64,000 nt of DNA, from NCBI GenBank assembly GCA_900073065.1, contig FJOG01000010.1, positions 185,022-249,021 on the forward strand. Reading direction: 5' to 3'. The DNA comes from Phialocephala subalpina (taxonomy: Eukaryota; Ascomycota; Leotiomycetes; Helotiales; Mollisiaceae). Under the pieces are notes generated by a model that saw only the letters and a program-made list of their open reading frames with translations, made no database searches and was not told where the DNA came from. Both the position numbers and the translations under genes were made by a program. Positions 56,021 through 64,000 of this stretch are shown piece after piece; position 1 is the first letter of the stretch; each line of letters begins with the position of its first letter.

Positions 56021-58332
56021 CTAGTACTCATAAGGATTCCCTCTAGCACCTGCTCCCCAATCTACCAAAGTGCTCGTTAGCAAGTTTTCAGTATCCCCAC
56101 CCCAATCGATCACCATCCGAACCACCAAGTGTCCAAGAACACGACCGAATGAAAGAAAAGCTATTGTAGACTCACCCCAATCACTCTCTTCATCCTTCGG
56201 AACCTCCACTAACTTCCATTCCATACTGGTGTCAACTCCCACATCAAATCCAGGCGGAACAAACATCCTTCTAAAGCTCCGTACATCCCCGTTCGAAGGC
56301 TTCAAAGTAATGTATAGGAGATTCGACGGCAAGTCTTGACTGTGCATAGCTTCTTCATGAATGGTGAAGAGTCTTGTGGCGAAACGTGATGCGATGCCCG
56401 GGGAGCTTCGTTGAGCCCATTTCTGAATAAGGGACGTCTCCCATTGTAGGCGTAGACGGCGGAGGCCAGGAAGGGACGAGAAATGGCTGAGGACAAGCTC
56501 CTAAGCAGCGATCATAGGTTAGCTCAACTTCAACAGATTTTGATGATGGGTTACGGTAGATCATTCTCCTGGTGTACAAGATCATTGACATTGTCCTTTA
56601 GTCTGAAGGTCATGGTAACAAATTATAGACAAAAAACCAATGCTTACCCATGATTCGCTCTGCTCCCGTCCCACCAGCTGGTCTAATAGTGTCGTCGTTA
56701 TAGCTAGAGACAACTCTTCCAAATCCGAGTAAGTATTCTGGCCCGTAGCATCGAAGAGGTTTCTCATGGCCAACGGATACTCTAAATGCATCTTTCTCCA
56801 ACGAGGGCCAATCGGCTTCAATCGATTCTCCATCGAGCTATTTTCTCCACCAACGAACCTTCGCAAGTCCTGCTCGCGGTTGACCTCAAGTTCAACGAGA
56901 CTGGTAGACGATGAACGAAGAAAGTCGATTAGAGTGACAATGTCTTCGCTGAGAGTATCCACAATCAGGCGCCTTAGATTGGTGCATGCGTGAAAGGCTC
57001 TCGGTTCGATTTCCAGGAGATCGGGGTGGTCTTCAAGTTTGGCGGTATCTCCGTTGAGCAGTTGAAGCACTTTCAGGCTCTTCAAGCTGGTAAGAGGTGA
57101 GAGGTCGTGGATGGTCTGATTGACAGGGAGAGGAGTTCCTGGAAGCGCTCCGAGTCCTAGAATCAACTCGTCTAGACTCAAATGAAAGTCCCCGCCGGGC
57201 CTGGACTTCTGCATCTCGTCAATGATATCTTTCAGAAGTAATTCCTTGTTGCTTTCGCTCGCTCCGAAGCGAGGATGGTATTTGTCGAGGAAGGTCGTCA
57301 AGTCCATCCCCAGACCAAGAACTTTGATCTGAGGGGATGCTATCAAGGCCCTAGCAATGTCCCGTGCTCGCGCCGACATATTGCCACCAAGGCCGAACAG
57401 CTTGAGGATCTCAGATTCTGAAACTTGGAAAGATTGGGCCACATGAATGGATCGATTTCTCTGAGAGTCCAACCGTTCTGTGTTTGATTGAGATACGAAT
57501 CTGGAGAATCATCGACGGCGACACGGATCTCAAGGTCCCTTAGAGCTTTGCTAGGAAGATCTAAGAGCGCCGAGCAGGTATGCGATGCATCTATACCGTC
57601 GAACCTATCTTAGGGTCAGAAACAGTTGTATCTCTTGTCTTTGAATTTATATTCAGAGCCAGGAGAGAAGACATTGCATTCAAGCGCCTGTATGAGAGGA
57701 AGATGTGAGAAGCTTTTAAGCAATTGAAGAAAAGTACATTTTCGACAGTCGTTAGAACATTGTGAATATTGTGATCTGCTCTCACTATTCCAATAATGAT
57801 ATTGCTTTCACGCCCTAGCAGAGGAATGTATACTGAGAATATGAAGTGAGGAGGGTCCGTGGAGGATATTTGTGGGTGCAACGACAAGGTAGGAGGATGA
57901 TATTGTCCGCTACTTCTGAAAGACAACTTCAAGAAACGCAACCACAACTCACTCTACCGATAAAGACACAACATTCGGCATAGAAGTCAAGTAACTCGAC
58001 ACCAACGCATCATTATTTTCGCGAACCGAGACCTTGAAGTCCTTCGTAAAGTGGAAGCGCTCGCCAAGATATGCCGCATCAAGTCGTCTCAAAGCAGACG
58101 AAGGATTGAACTGAGACTTTTGATCTGGTGTTGGTGGTCCTGATCGAAGATTCATACGCTTGTAAAGATACGGCATAAACAATCGATGGAATTCTTTTGA
58201 AACAAGGCAACAACTTGCTAGTGTCGAGGGAGATGAGATGACTTGTGCTGTGCGAAAATAAATCTCGGGAAGGAGCAAGGGCTCCATTCGGAGCCCATTG
58301 TGCATGTTGGAAAGTGAAAGAGCAGTAAACAT
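56021..58332 (-). pseudogene. F-box/LRR-type gene with one frameshift, four exons
   Basis: Exons are 58332-57953, 57604-56648, 56500-56176 and 56061-56021. The start MFTALSLSNMHNGLRM leads into an F-box-like segment LLLPEIYFRTAQVI, then LASCCLVSKEFHRLFMPYLY. Exon 2 begins FDGIDASHTCSALLDLPSKA and has a leucine-rich pattern typical of fungal F-box proteins (LRDLEIRVAVDD, LSKFQNLR). At about 57408-57412 the frame fails. FQNLR is followed by non-family sequence, while one base away ILKLFGLGGNMSARAR continues the leucine-rich part to a clean C-terminus. One missing base explains it. The first intron is long (348 bp). The last (56062-56175, 114 bp) is a multiple of three without stops. F-box proteins serve as substrate receptors of SCF ubiquitin ligases. 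No function can be given for this one. Confidence 0.75.
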
Positions 58333-60500
58333 GTAACAAAGGATATGGCGACAAGCAGAACGTTCAAAATGCAGTACAGCGCATCAATTCAAACAAGTTG
58401 AGTTGTGATGACAAGAGTATAATAAGAAGGATGGATAGACGTGGAGTTGCAGCTGATATCAGGAAGCGAGTACTAGTCTCAAATTGGTAAAGCGGGAGTG
58501 TGAGCGGAGTTCGGGCCGAGAGCCTTCTCAGAATAACACCTCACATCTGCACCATACGAAAAGAACTTCTCGCAATCCAAGGATGCATTTGTGAATGGGT
58601 CGACATGTTGCCTATGATTCCCCTACCTTCTCCATATTTCAATGTTCTTCATTCCGTCTGGACATTTGTCCGCCAATGGCACATGCAAAATTGCAGGCTA
58701 CTGCTGTCGAAGTTGACCGACCATTGGAAAGTGGCTTATAAGTTCTGGAGATTGGTCATTGCAAGAAGCCGTATTAAGACTTCAATGATTCTTTCCCACG
58801 TTCCGTTCCCGTTCCAGAAAAGCCTCGAGGTCCTCCGAATTACTATCGCGATGCCGAGCCCCCTGGTGCTTTAGTGAGTTGCCGCAATCGCGGATTCAAG
58901 AATCCCATGTTTTTGAGGATGGGAATTTGTTTTTGATCTGAGCTTACGGACGCTAACCTCCAGATCGCGACCCGGAAAGTTGTCAAGATACGAGTTCCAA
59001 AAACTCCGTGAACACCGATATCGCTCTGCCGTTCCAAGAGTCATTTCTGGCCAGAAACTTCAGATAGCGCGCGGATGTTTGTCATGAAAACTGCACCTGT
59101 CGCTCCACAATCTCCAACAAGTCACAGCGTCTCCACGGAATCGCAAAGTCGATACCCCTCTGACGGACGATTTTAAGAAAAAGCTTGCCTCCAGAAATAA
59201 CTTCGTCACTCGTTTTCAAATGTAACGGCGGACCCGTCAAGCGTATGCTCTCATGGTTTCAAGTATACTGCAGCGAGGACACTGAGGACTCCAGGGGAAA
59301 CGGTGACAGATTTTAGCATCCAAAACCTGGAGAATTCAGTCACCGGTACTCGATAGTTCGACTTTATTTGGGTGTCTAAGACAGCCGACGCATCTCGGTT
59401 GTTTTGCGTTGAGACTGGAAAGTCCCGTCGGCGATATGGTGGTGGCTTACTTGAAGCTCCGATGGACGGACGGACTGGAAAGCTCCTCATTTGCTTTTGA
59501 TACCTCGGAGGCGCCTCTTATTCACAGGTGTTTTCTAAGTCACGTACGGTACTTTGTTTCAACGTCATAGCTGGAGAGCGACCTTCTTCATGGAGACAAC
59601 AGGAGCTGGTGAATTACGTCTTGGCCCCCAAAAGATGCCATGAGATCGGCAAAAGCCATAACGCTCGCCAGCACTGCAGCGGCGGCAGCTAATCATTTTC
59701 ACAGCTTCACTAATCCCTAGGCTTGAGACAGGGCAGGCCAAGGAGAACACGAATACGAATCATGTGATCTGGCGAAAGGCGTGTTTTCAATTCGAGTCTT
59801 TTGAACGCGATTCGGGAGACTTGACGCTCACTCAGACGATCGAAGCTGCTTCTGACTTTCTGCCGCAGCGTTGAAGAGAGTTTGCCGATTTCCAAGGCGT
59901 TGACGCTGGCGTGCCCCACGACTGGACTTCGATAGCGACACTTCTCCGCAGATCTGGGATTTTACTCGAGTAGGATTCTAATCGAAATCAATATGAATTC
60001 TATCCTTCACAGCAAACTGGCGTAGGGAGAGGTTATCCGGAAGTGACCCGTGGTGTAGATGCAGGGGGCTCGGACATCTGCATCTGCATCTGGGGACTCG
60101 CCAATCTGGCAAAAACGGCACTAGGATCTGAATTGCATGGAGCAGCAGAGGAGAGTTTTGTGGAGGACGAGCTACAGTACTGTACCACAAGCCACTCATG
60201 CCTGAGAATCTCAAGAACGCGATGAGTAATGCCAGCAATTGCCAGGTTTGCCACTCACGTTTTCTCGCATTCGTGTTTCTTGTTCCATTGCCCGTGGCTG
60301 TTCGGCCTTCCTGAGGCGTGACGAATGACGAGAAGCTGTGTGCGGCGGATGAGGGGGTTCTAAACGAGATGCCGCATACCATAGCTCAATGGCTCCCTAG
60401 GCTGCGCGTCAGAAGCTACGAACTGAGTTTCGGAGAGGAAGGTGCAGAGAAAAGTTAAGGTGCCGACGTCCTGGCCTGGCTGGGGCTTGCCCGACGAGAA
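58333..60500. other. 2.2-kb stretch without a recognisable gene
   Basis: Open frames of 60-134 codons occur on both strands (for example 58500-58874 on plus and 59978-60382 on minus). None has a recognisable domain, convincing splice sites or coding-like repeats in other frames. It may contain decayed sequence related to the F-box gene upstream, but I could not align it. Confidence 0.4.
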
Positions 60501-61154
60501 GCTATATTAACCTTACCAGCCAGGCACCTTGCGCGTTCTTGAGTAAACTTCGAGCCACGATAGAGGTTCTCTTTCTCCTCCTTTCCTGAACAATTGCATA
60601 CACCACAATTCAATTGTCCCTCGACCCTCAAGACATTCTTATTGTTCAGTCCGAGATATCACAAAAAGATACACGTCCCTTCAGGCTTATCGCCCTCGCT
60701 TGCTGTCTCGATCGCAACAACATCCTCCGCATCGAACCGTTATCGCCGAGCGATTTGGGTTGCTACACCACCACCACCACAATCGAACGCAACGCAACAC
60801 TCTTGGCCGCCAACCACTTTTAGTTGCCCCAAACTGCCCAGGACATTGTTACTTGATATTTGGGTCGTTTCTTTCTGGCGTATGACCAGGCTTTCCCAAG
60901 TATCTCAACCTTTGGTACACGCCGCCTTCAACGTACCCAAAGTTCACAGCGGCGCGACTCCCATTCAATCATAGCTCATCGCCCCGCCCACGTAGGACTT
61001 CAATACTGATCCATTTTTATAAAACTCGGTCCCCGGCCTGTTCATCTTGATTCTTGTTGACGCAGAGAATCAACTCTATTGCCCGATTCTCTACAACCAG
61101 TTGCAATTCTGGATGTCCCGGGATTGATCGCCAGGACATTCATATTTCACCACT
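60501..61154 (+). promoter_or_regulatory. Promoter and long pyrimidine-rich leader of the regulator-like gene at 61155
   Basis: A TATA-like CTATATTAA lies at about 60501-60509. It is followed by a CT-rich tract (TTCTCTTTCTCCTCCTTTCC, about 60568-60587), a common mark of fungal transcription starts. Several ATGs precede the proposed start, so upstream reading frames are likely if this is transcribed. Confidence 0.4.
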
Positions 61155-62507
61155 ATGCCTGCCATACGGACAACGCCTGCGGGGCGGGCGCCTCCCCAGA
61201 AGGTCTGTATTGCTGTCGCAATTCTTACGCAGCACTGACGTTGCCTGCAGACCGAACGAACACATCTAGAGAACCAAGAGCGTGCCTATGTCGCAGCATC
61301 ACGGCGGAGTGATCGGAGTCTCGAGGCCAGAATTGAGTCCGCTAAAAGAGCATCGGCCATACACAAGCAACGAACCGGCCGCGAGTTCAAAATCACGGAA
61401 CAAATTGTCCAGGATGAGGAGATGTACGAGGAACAGGACGACAACATGCCCTACCAATATCGAGGGTTGGCAGCACATCTACAAAGCACAGACCCACAGT
61501 TCAACGCCAGATTATCAGCATTCCTGCAAACACAAATTGGCATGCGAGATATGGTCGCAAATGGCATGAACGGTATGAACGGTATGAACGGCACGAACAG
61601 CATGAATTTCTCTTATGGGCATCCGGGCGACACTCAATTTGCTCAGTTCCCTCAAGCAATGGGCGCAAATCAGGCCCAACACAACCAACCTCTGCAGCAG
61701 GCTCAGAACCCGTCAATGCCAATCAGACAAGCACCGTACCCTCCCAGGCTACAACAACAGCTGGGCTTCTCGGGCTTCTCCCCCCAAGGAAATCAACCAA
61801 GTCACTACTCGGGTCATCATCGATCTATGTCTTATTCTGTCCCCAAAAGAGAGCCACAACCCAATGCCATGCATCCTTCTATGGACAACCACCGGAGGAT
61901 GTCAACCCCGGGTGCCCCTTCAAGCCAATCGCCTGCTATGTCTCCACACAGTGTGCACAGCGCGCACTCTACACCAGGATCAAGGCCTGCTTTTCTCTCT
62001 CGCCATTCTTCTGGACATATGACACATATGGCAATATCGCAATCGCAATCACAACAGCAAACTTCTATCGCCTATTCACATCAAGATTATTTTCCGTTGA
62101 CGCCCCAATTGTCACGAGAAGCACAGGGCTTGATGGGATCCACACTCGATCAGAGCAACCCGATGAATTCGATGCTGATGGCCGGAAGCGGCAATCTGAC
62201 GAGTACTTGGTATGATTTTGGTCTTTCTCAACCAACGCCAGCTGAGAATGTTCCTAGGCATCAGGTACATCCAACTCGCGAAGGGTTATTCACGACTGTC
62301 GCCCCGGCTGCTTTGGAGAGCCAGGAAACGAAATTCTTCGATGAAGCCTTCCCAGCCAATACTACCTCTGATACAGCTACTCCTGTTGATGCAGACAACT
62401 CCATCTGGGATGACTTTACCAACGTGGACTTCACCGGCGGGGACTTCGCCACCACCGAGGGCTTCAACAACGAGGACTGGACTTGTTTAAAGTCACCAGT
62501 ATCTTAG
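61155..62507 (+). CDS. Conserved Pezizomycotina protein, Met/Gln/Ser-rich, probable regulator (434 aa)
   Basis: Exon 1 is 61155-61202 (MPAIRTTPAGRAPPQK). A 48-bp intron (GTCTGT...CTGCAG with CTGAC branch) is followed by exon 2, 61251-62507, giving 1,305 nt. The first 100 residues hold a basic helical block, RSDRSLEARIESAKRASAIH, then KQRTGREFKITEQIVQDEEM. An acidic patch EEQDDN and YRGLAAHLQSTDPQFN follow. I recall this arrangement from a conserved filamentous-fungal family without an assigned function. The rest is low-complexity: MNGMNGMNG repeats (61566-61595), Gln/Pro- and His/Ser-rich stretches, and an acidic aromatic tail (WDDFTNVDFTGGDF, NNEDW) that looks like a transactivation region. 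No DNA-binding domain was seen. The start is supported by exact phase across the intron into the conserved block. Confidence 0.75.
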
Positions 62508-63273
62508 CCATAGAGGAAAGCTGCTGCTCTGCAAGATACACCCACTGGCAATGCCACACTCAGCATTTCTAATGTTCTCGCTTTGGTGGGACTTTCTCAA
62601 CCTTGACTAAGTTGCGTTAAGCTGCTTTGCCGCTTCGTCTTCGCGCTCCGCTGATCCGCAATCACTAATACTAGTCAGCGCGGCTATTCAGAGACAACGG
62701 TCTGAGAATGTCCCGGCAAAGCTGGTACAATGAAATCGCTATCCGTTGCTCGCTCAACGTAACAATTCGATTGTATTATACCTTATACATGTTCCACTCT
62801 TCTTCGGGTTTGGTTTGGTTTCGGTTCGGCGTTGTTGGTGTCTTCGACGAGATACCACATACATATTGGCGTACTGGTCTTCTTCTTTTGTTACGGGAAT
62901 CGGGATTGGGAACATCCATGAGGGATACATAGAGTAGTTGCATTATTGCGTTGGGAAGGAGCATCTTTTAGGGTGCAAAGGTTTCTGGGTTTGGGAACGT
63001 AAGATACTGCTGTTATTAAATACGTTTTCACGACTATCATGATGTTCTGATGTTGAGTAAATCCAGCTTTGGGTTTGGATGAACATTTTCTGTTTACATC
63101 TGTACCCGGTGTGGCGGATTCGCCTTGGTATATTTTCAGTAGCATTTATAAACATATTTTTCTTTGGTTTCGTTTCGTTCGTTCTATTTGGGTTTTAGGC
63201 GTGTTGGATTTGCTCGGGGATAGTGTCAAGGTATTCGGTTGTGTGGGAAGTCATCAAAAGGACATCTCATATA
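62508..63273. other. 0.8-kb 3' flank and intergenic stretch
   Basis: 3' region of the regulator-like gene, up to the MITE-like element. GT/TTCGG-rich simple sequence (TTTGGTTTGGTTTCGGTTCG near 62810-62829). Short frames only, no gene. Confidence 0.5.
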
Positions 63274-63705
63274 ATAGCCGGTTCCCCTCCTCTGCTCGGT
63301 CCCTCACAGTCGGTGGAAGCAAGTGTCTCTAGTAAGCAAGTGTCGCCTCACCAAAATAAGCCTCAATTTTATCGCTTTTTGTCGTATTTTAAGTACTAAA
63401 AATATGAATAATTTAACCACTTTTTGGATACACTATTTAAAAATTAATATTAAGTATTTACTTATATAAATCTATAGTTTTTATAATTTAAATTAATGAT
63501 TTTAATACGTGGGTGATTTAAAATGTGTATTTTAATGTGATTTTCGAGTTGTGCGCCCGCAATTTTTAGTGCGCAAAATCGCATTTTGTGCACTACTTTA
63601 ATTTTGGTGAGGAACTCCATACAAATTGAGTAGCGACACTTGCTTACCAGAGCCATTTGCTTACGCCGACTGTGAGGGACCGAGCAGAGGAGGGGAACCG
63701 GCTAT
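63274..63705. mobile_element. MITE-like element with long terminal inverted repeats (432 bp)
   Basis: The outer 40 bases at each end (63274-63313 and 63666-63705) are exact inverted copies starting ATAGCCGGTTCCCCTCC. The inverted similarity extends to about 80-105 bases per arm, including GTAAGCAAGTGTCGC and CTCACCAAAAT. The right arm has about 20 extra bases. Both ends are flanked by TA, as in target-site duplications of Tc1/mariner or pogo-type elements. The interior (about 63360-63600) is very AT-rich and has no open frame for a transposase, so it is a non-autonomous element. The subterminal AAGCAAGTGTC motif occurs twice in the left arm. Confidence 0.9.
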
Positions 63706-63769
63706 TAGTTAACTCTTAGTATGTGATACTGAGAAGCTTATAGAGAATTAACAGTAAAGATTAAACCTT

Positions 63770-63919
63770 TTAATCGTCCTTTTCTACTTCCTTGATATGT
63801 CCAATTGTGAAGTTGTGATGAATTTCAGCACCAGCAATGTTCAACAGGACCTCACTTTGTCCGGAGCTTTGCTTGAATCTCACTTCGGGCCCTTGAATGA
63901 ATGTGTAAATGTCAGGAGG
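63770..63919 (-). CDS. Probable last exon of a gene continuing beyond the window
   Basis: On the minus strand an exon of 50 codons ends at TAA (63770-63772) and reads PPDIYTFIQGPEVRFKQSSG, then EVLLNIAGAEIHHNFTIGH and KEVEKDD. The composition is protein-like and hydrophobic and polar residues alternate as in beta strands. An in-frame TAG at 63929-63931 bounds it upstream, so an acceptor such as GAAG just before 63919 is needed. The rest of the gene would lie past base 64000. I do not recognise the family. The transposon-like element ends only about 65 bp downstream of the stop. Confidence 0.35.
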   Translation of the reverse strand, partial: PPDIYTFIQGPEVRFKQSSGQSEVLLNIAGAEIHHNFTIGHIKEVEKDD

Positions 63920-64000
63920 CTTCAAGATCTATTTCATTCTGCAAATAAGATTCTAAATATCTGGCATTGTACACCACCCCCATTTCTTCTACTTTCATCT

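Noticed and set aside
57591..57947. Open 118-codon frame inside the first intron of the F-box gene
   Set aside because: The flanking exons join in phase with good splice sites without it, and its translation is not F-box/LRR-like.
58500..58874. 124-codon plus frame (GTG start)
   Set aside because: No ATG start at the proposed position and no recognisable domain.
59978..60382. 134-codon minus frame with one hydrophobic segment
   Set aside because: Starts at an ATG but contains low-complexity Pro/Arg/Cys repeats (CRCRCPSP) from simple DNA sequence, with no splice or family support.
1..64000. CRISPR arrays, bacterial operons, ribosomal RNA and tRNA genes
   Set aside because: No regularly spaced repeats of the CRISPR type, and no rRNA or tRNA signature seen by eye. 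Intron structure shows this is fungal nuclear DNA. A tRNAscan run would be decisive for small RNA genes.
1..64000. Secondary-metabolite gene cluster
   Set aside because: No polyketide synthase, NRPS, terpene cyclase, P450 or cluster-type transporter is present. Neighbouring genes are unrelated housekeeping and accessory genes.

Overview
The window is nuclear DNA of a filamentous ascomycete, most likely a member of Pezizomycotina (Leotiomycetes would fit, but this cannot be settled from the sequence alone). The evidence is the gene content (an ApsB/Mto1-type septal and spindle-pole protein, a Gly/Pro/Gln-rich metacaspase, the filamentous-fungal form of the Bsd2 adaptor, Hpc2, Rba50/RPAP1). The introns agree: mostly 45-120 bp, with GTAAGT-like donors, CTAAC/CTGAC branch sites and CAG/TAG acceptors. 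Genes lie on both strands without operons. Exon joins were worked out by hand from donor/acceptor sites and reading phase. For most spliced genes the summed exon lengths are a multiple of three.

Layout. 1-6.2 kb: 3' part of an ApsB/Mto1-like microtubule-organising protein (+) and a metacaspase (-). 6.2-14.3 kb: gene-poor, holding only a decayed ankyrin-repeat pseudogene (-). 14.3-20.5 kb: a Ser/Thr-rich single-pass membrane protein (-), a perfect 250-bp tandem duplication upstream of it, and an unrecognised conserved protein (+). 21.4-24.4 kb: the intact ankyrin paralogue of the pseudogene, in opposite orientation. 25.4-36.9 kb: a dense housekeeping block with cofactor-independent phosphoglycerate mutase, Mediator subunit 9, tubulin-folding cofactor C, a complex I Tim17-family subunit and a large Ubp2-like deubiquitinase. 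38.3-42.8 kb: a broken BTB-type gene (-), protein-L-isoaspartate methyltransferase (-), a second broken BTB-type gene (+), and a diverged tandem repeat. 43.6-53.5 kb: a small secreted protein, a Bsd2-type NEDD4 adaptor, a Cbp6/UQCC2-like assembly factor, the mitochondrial citrate carrier, Hpc2 and Rba50. 53.7-58.3 kb: a decayed coding fragment, a third broken BTB-type gene and a frameshifted F-box/LRR gene. 61.2-62.5 kb: a Met/Gln/Ser-rich conserved regulator-like protein. 63.3-63.7 kb: a MITE-like element with long terminal inverted repeats, followed by what looks like the last exon of another gene.

The main pattern is the split between two kinds of genes. Conserved core genes are intact over their whole spliced length. 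The accessory families (ankyrin, BTB-type, F-box/LRR) are mostly broken, usually by one nonsense or one single-base indel. The three BTB-type copies share a C-terminal Cys/His motif and each carries exactly one lesion in the part I can read. Two of them would be the same length (249 aa) if undamaged. Two of the accessory nonsense codons are of the C-to-T type expected from repeat-induced point mutation. Some homopolymer indels could also be sequencing errors, so read-level checks matter.
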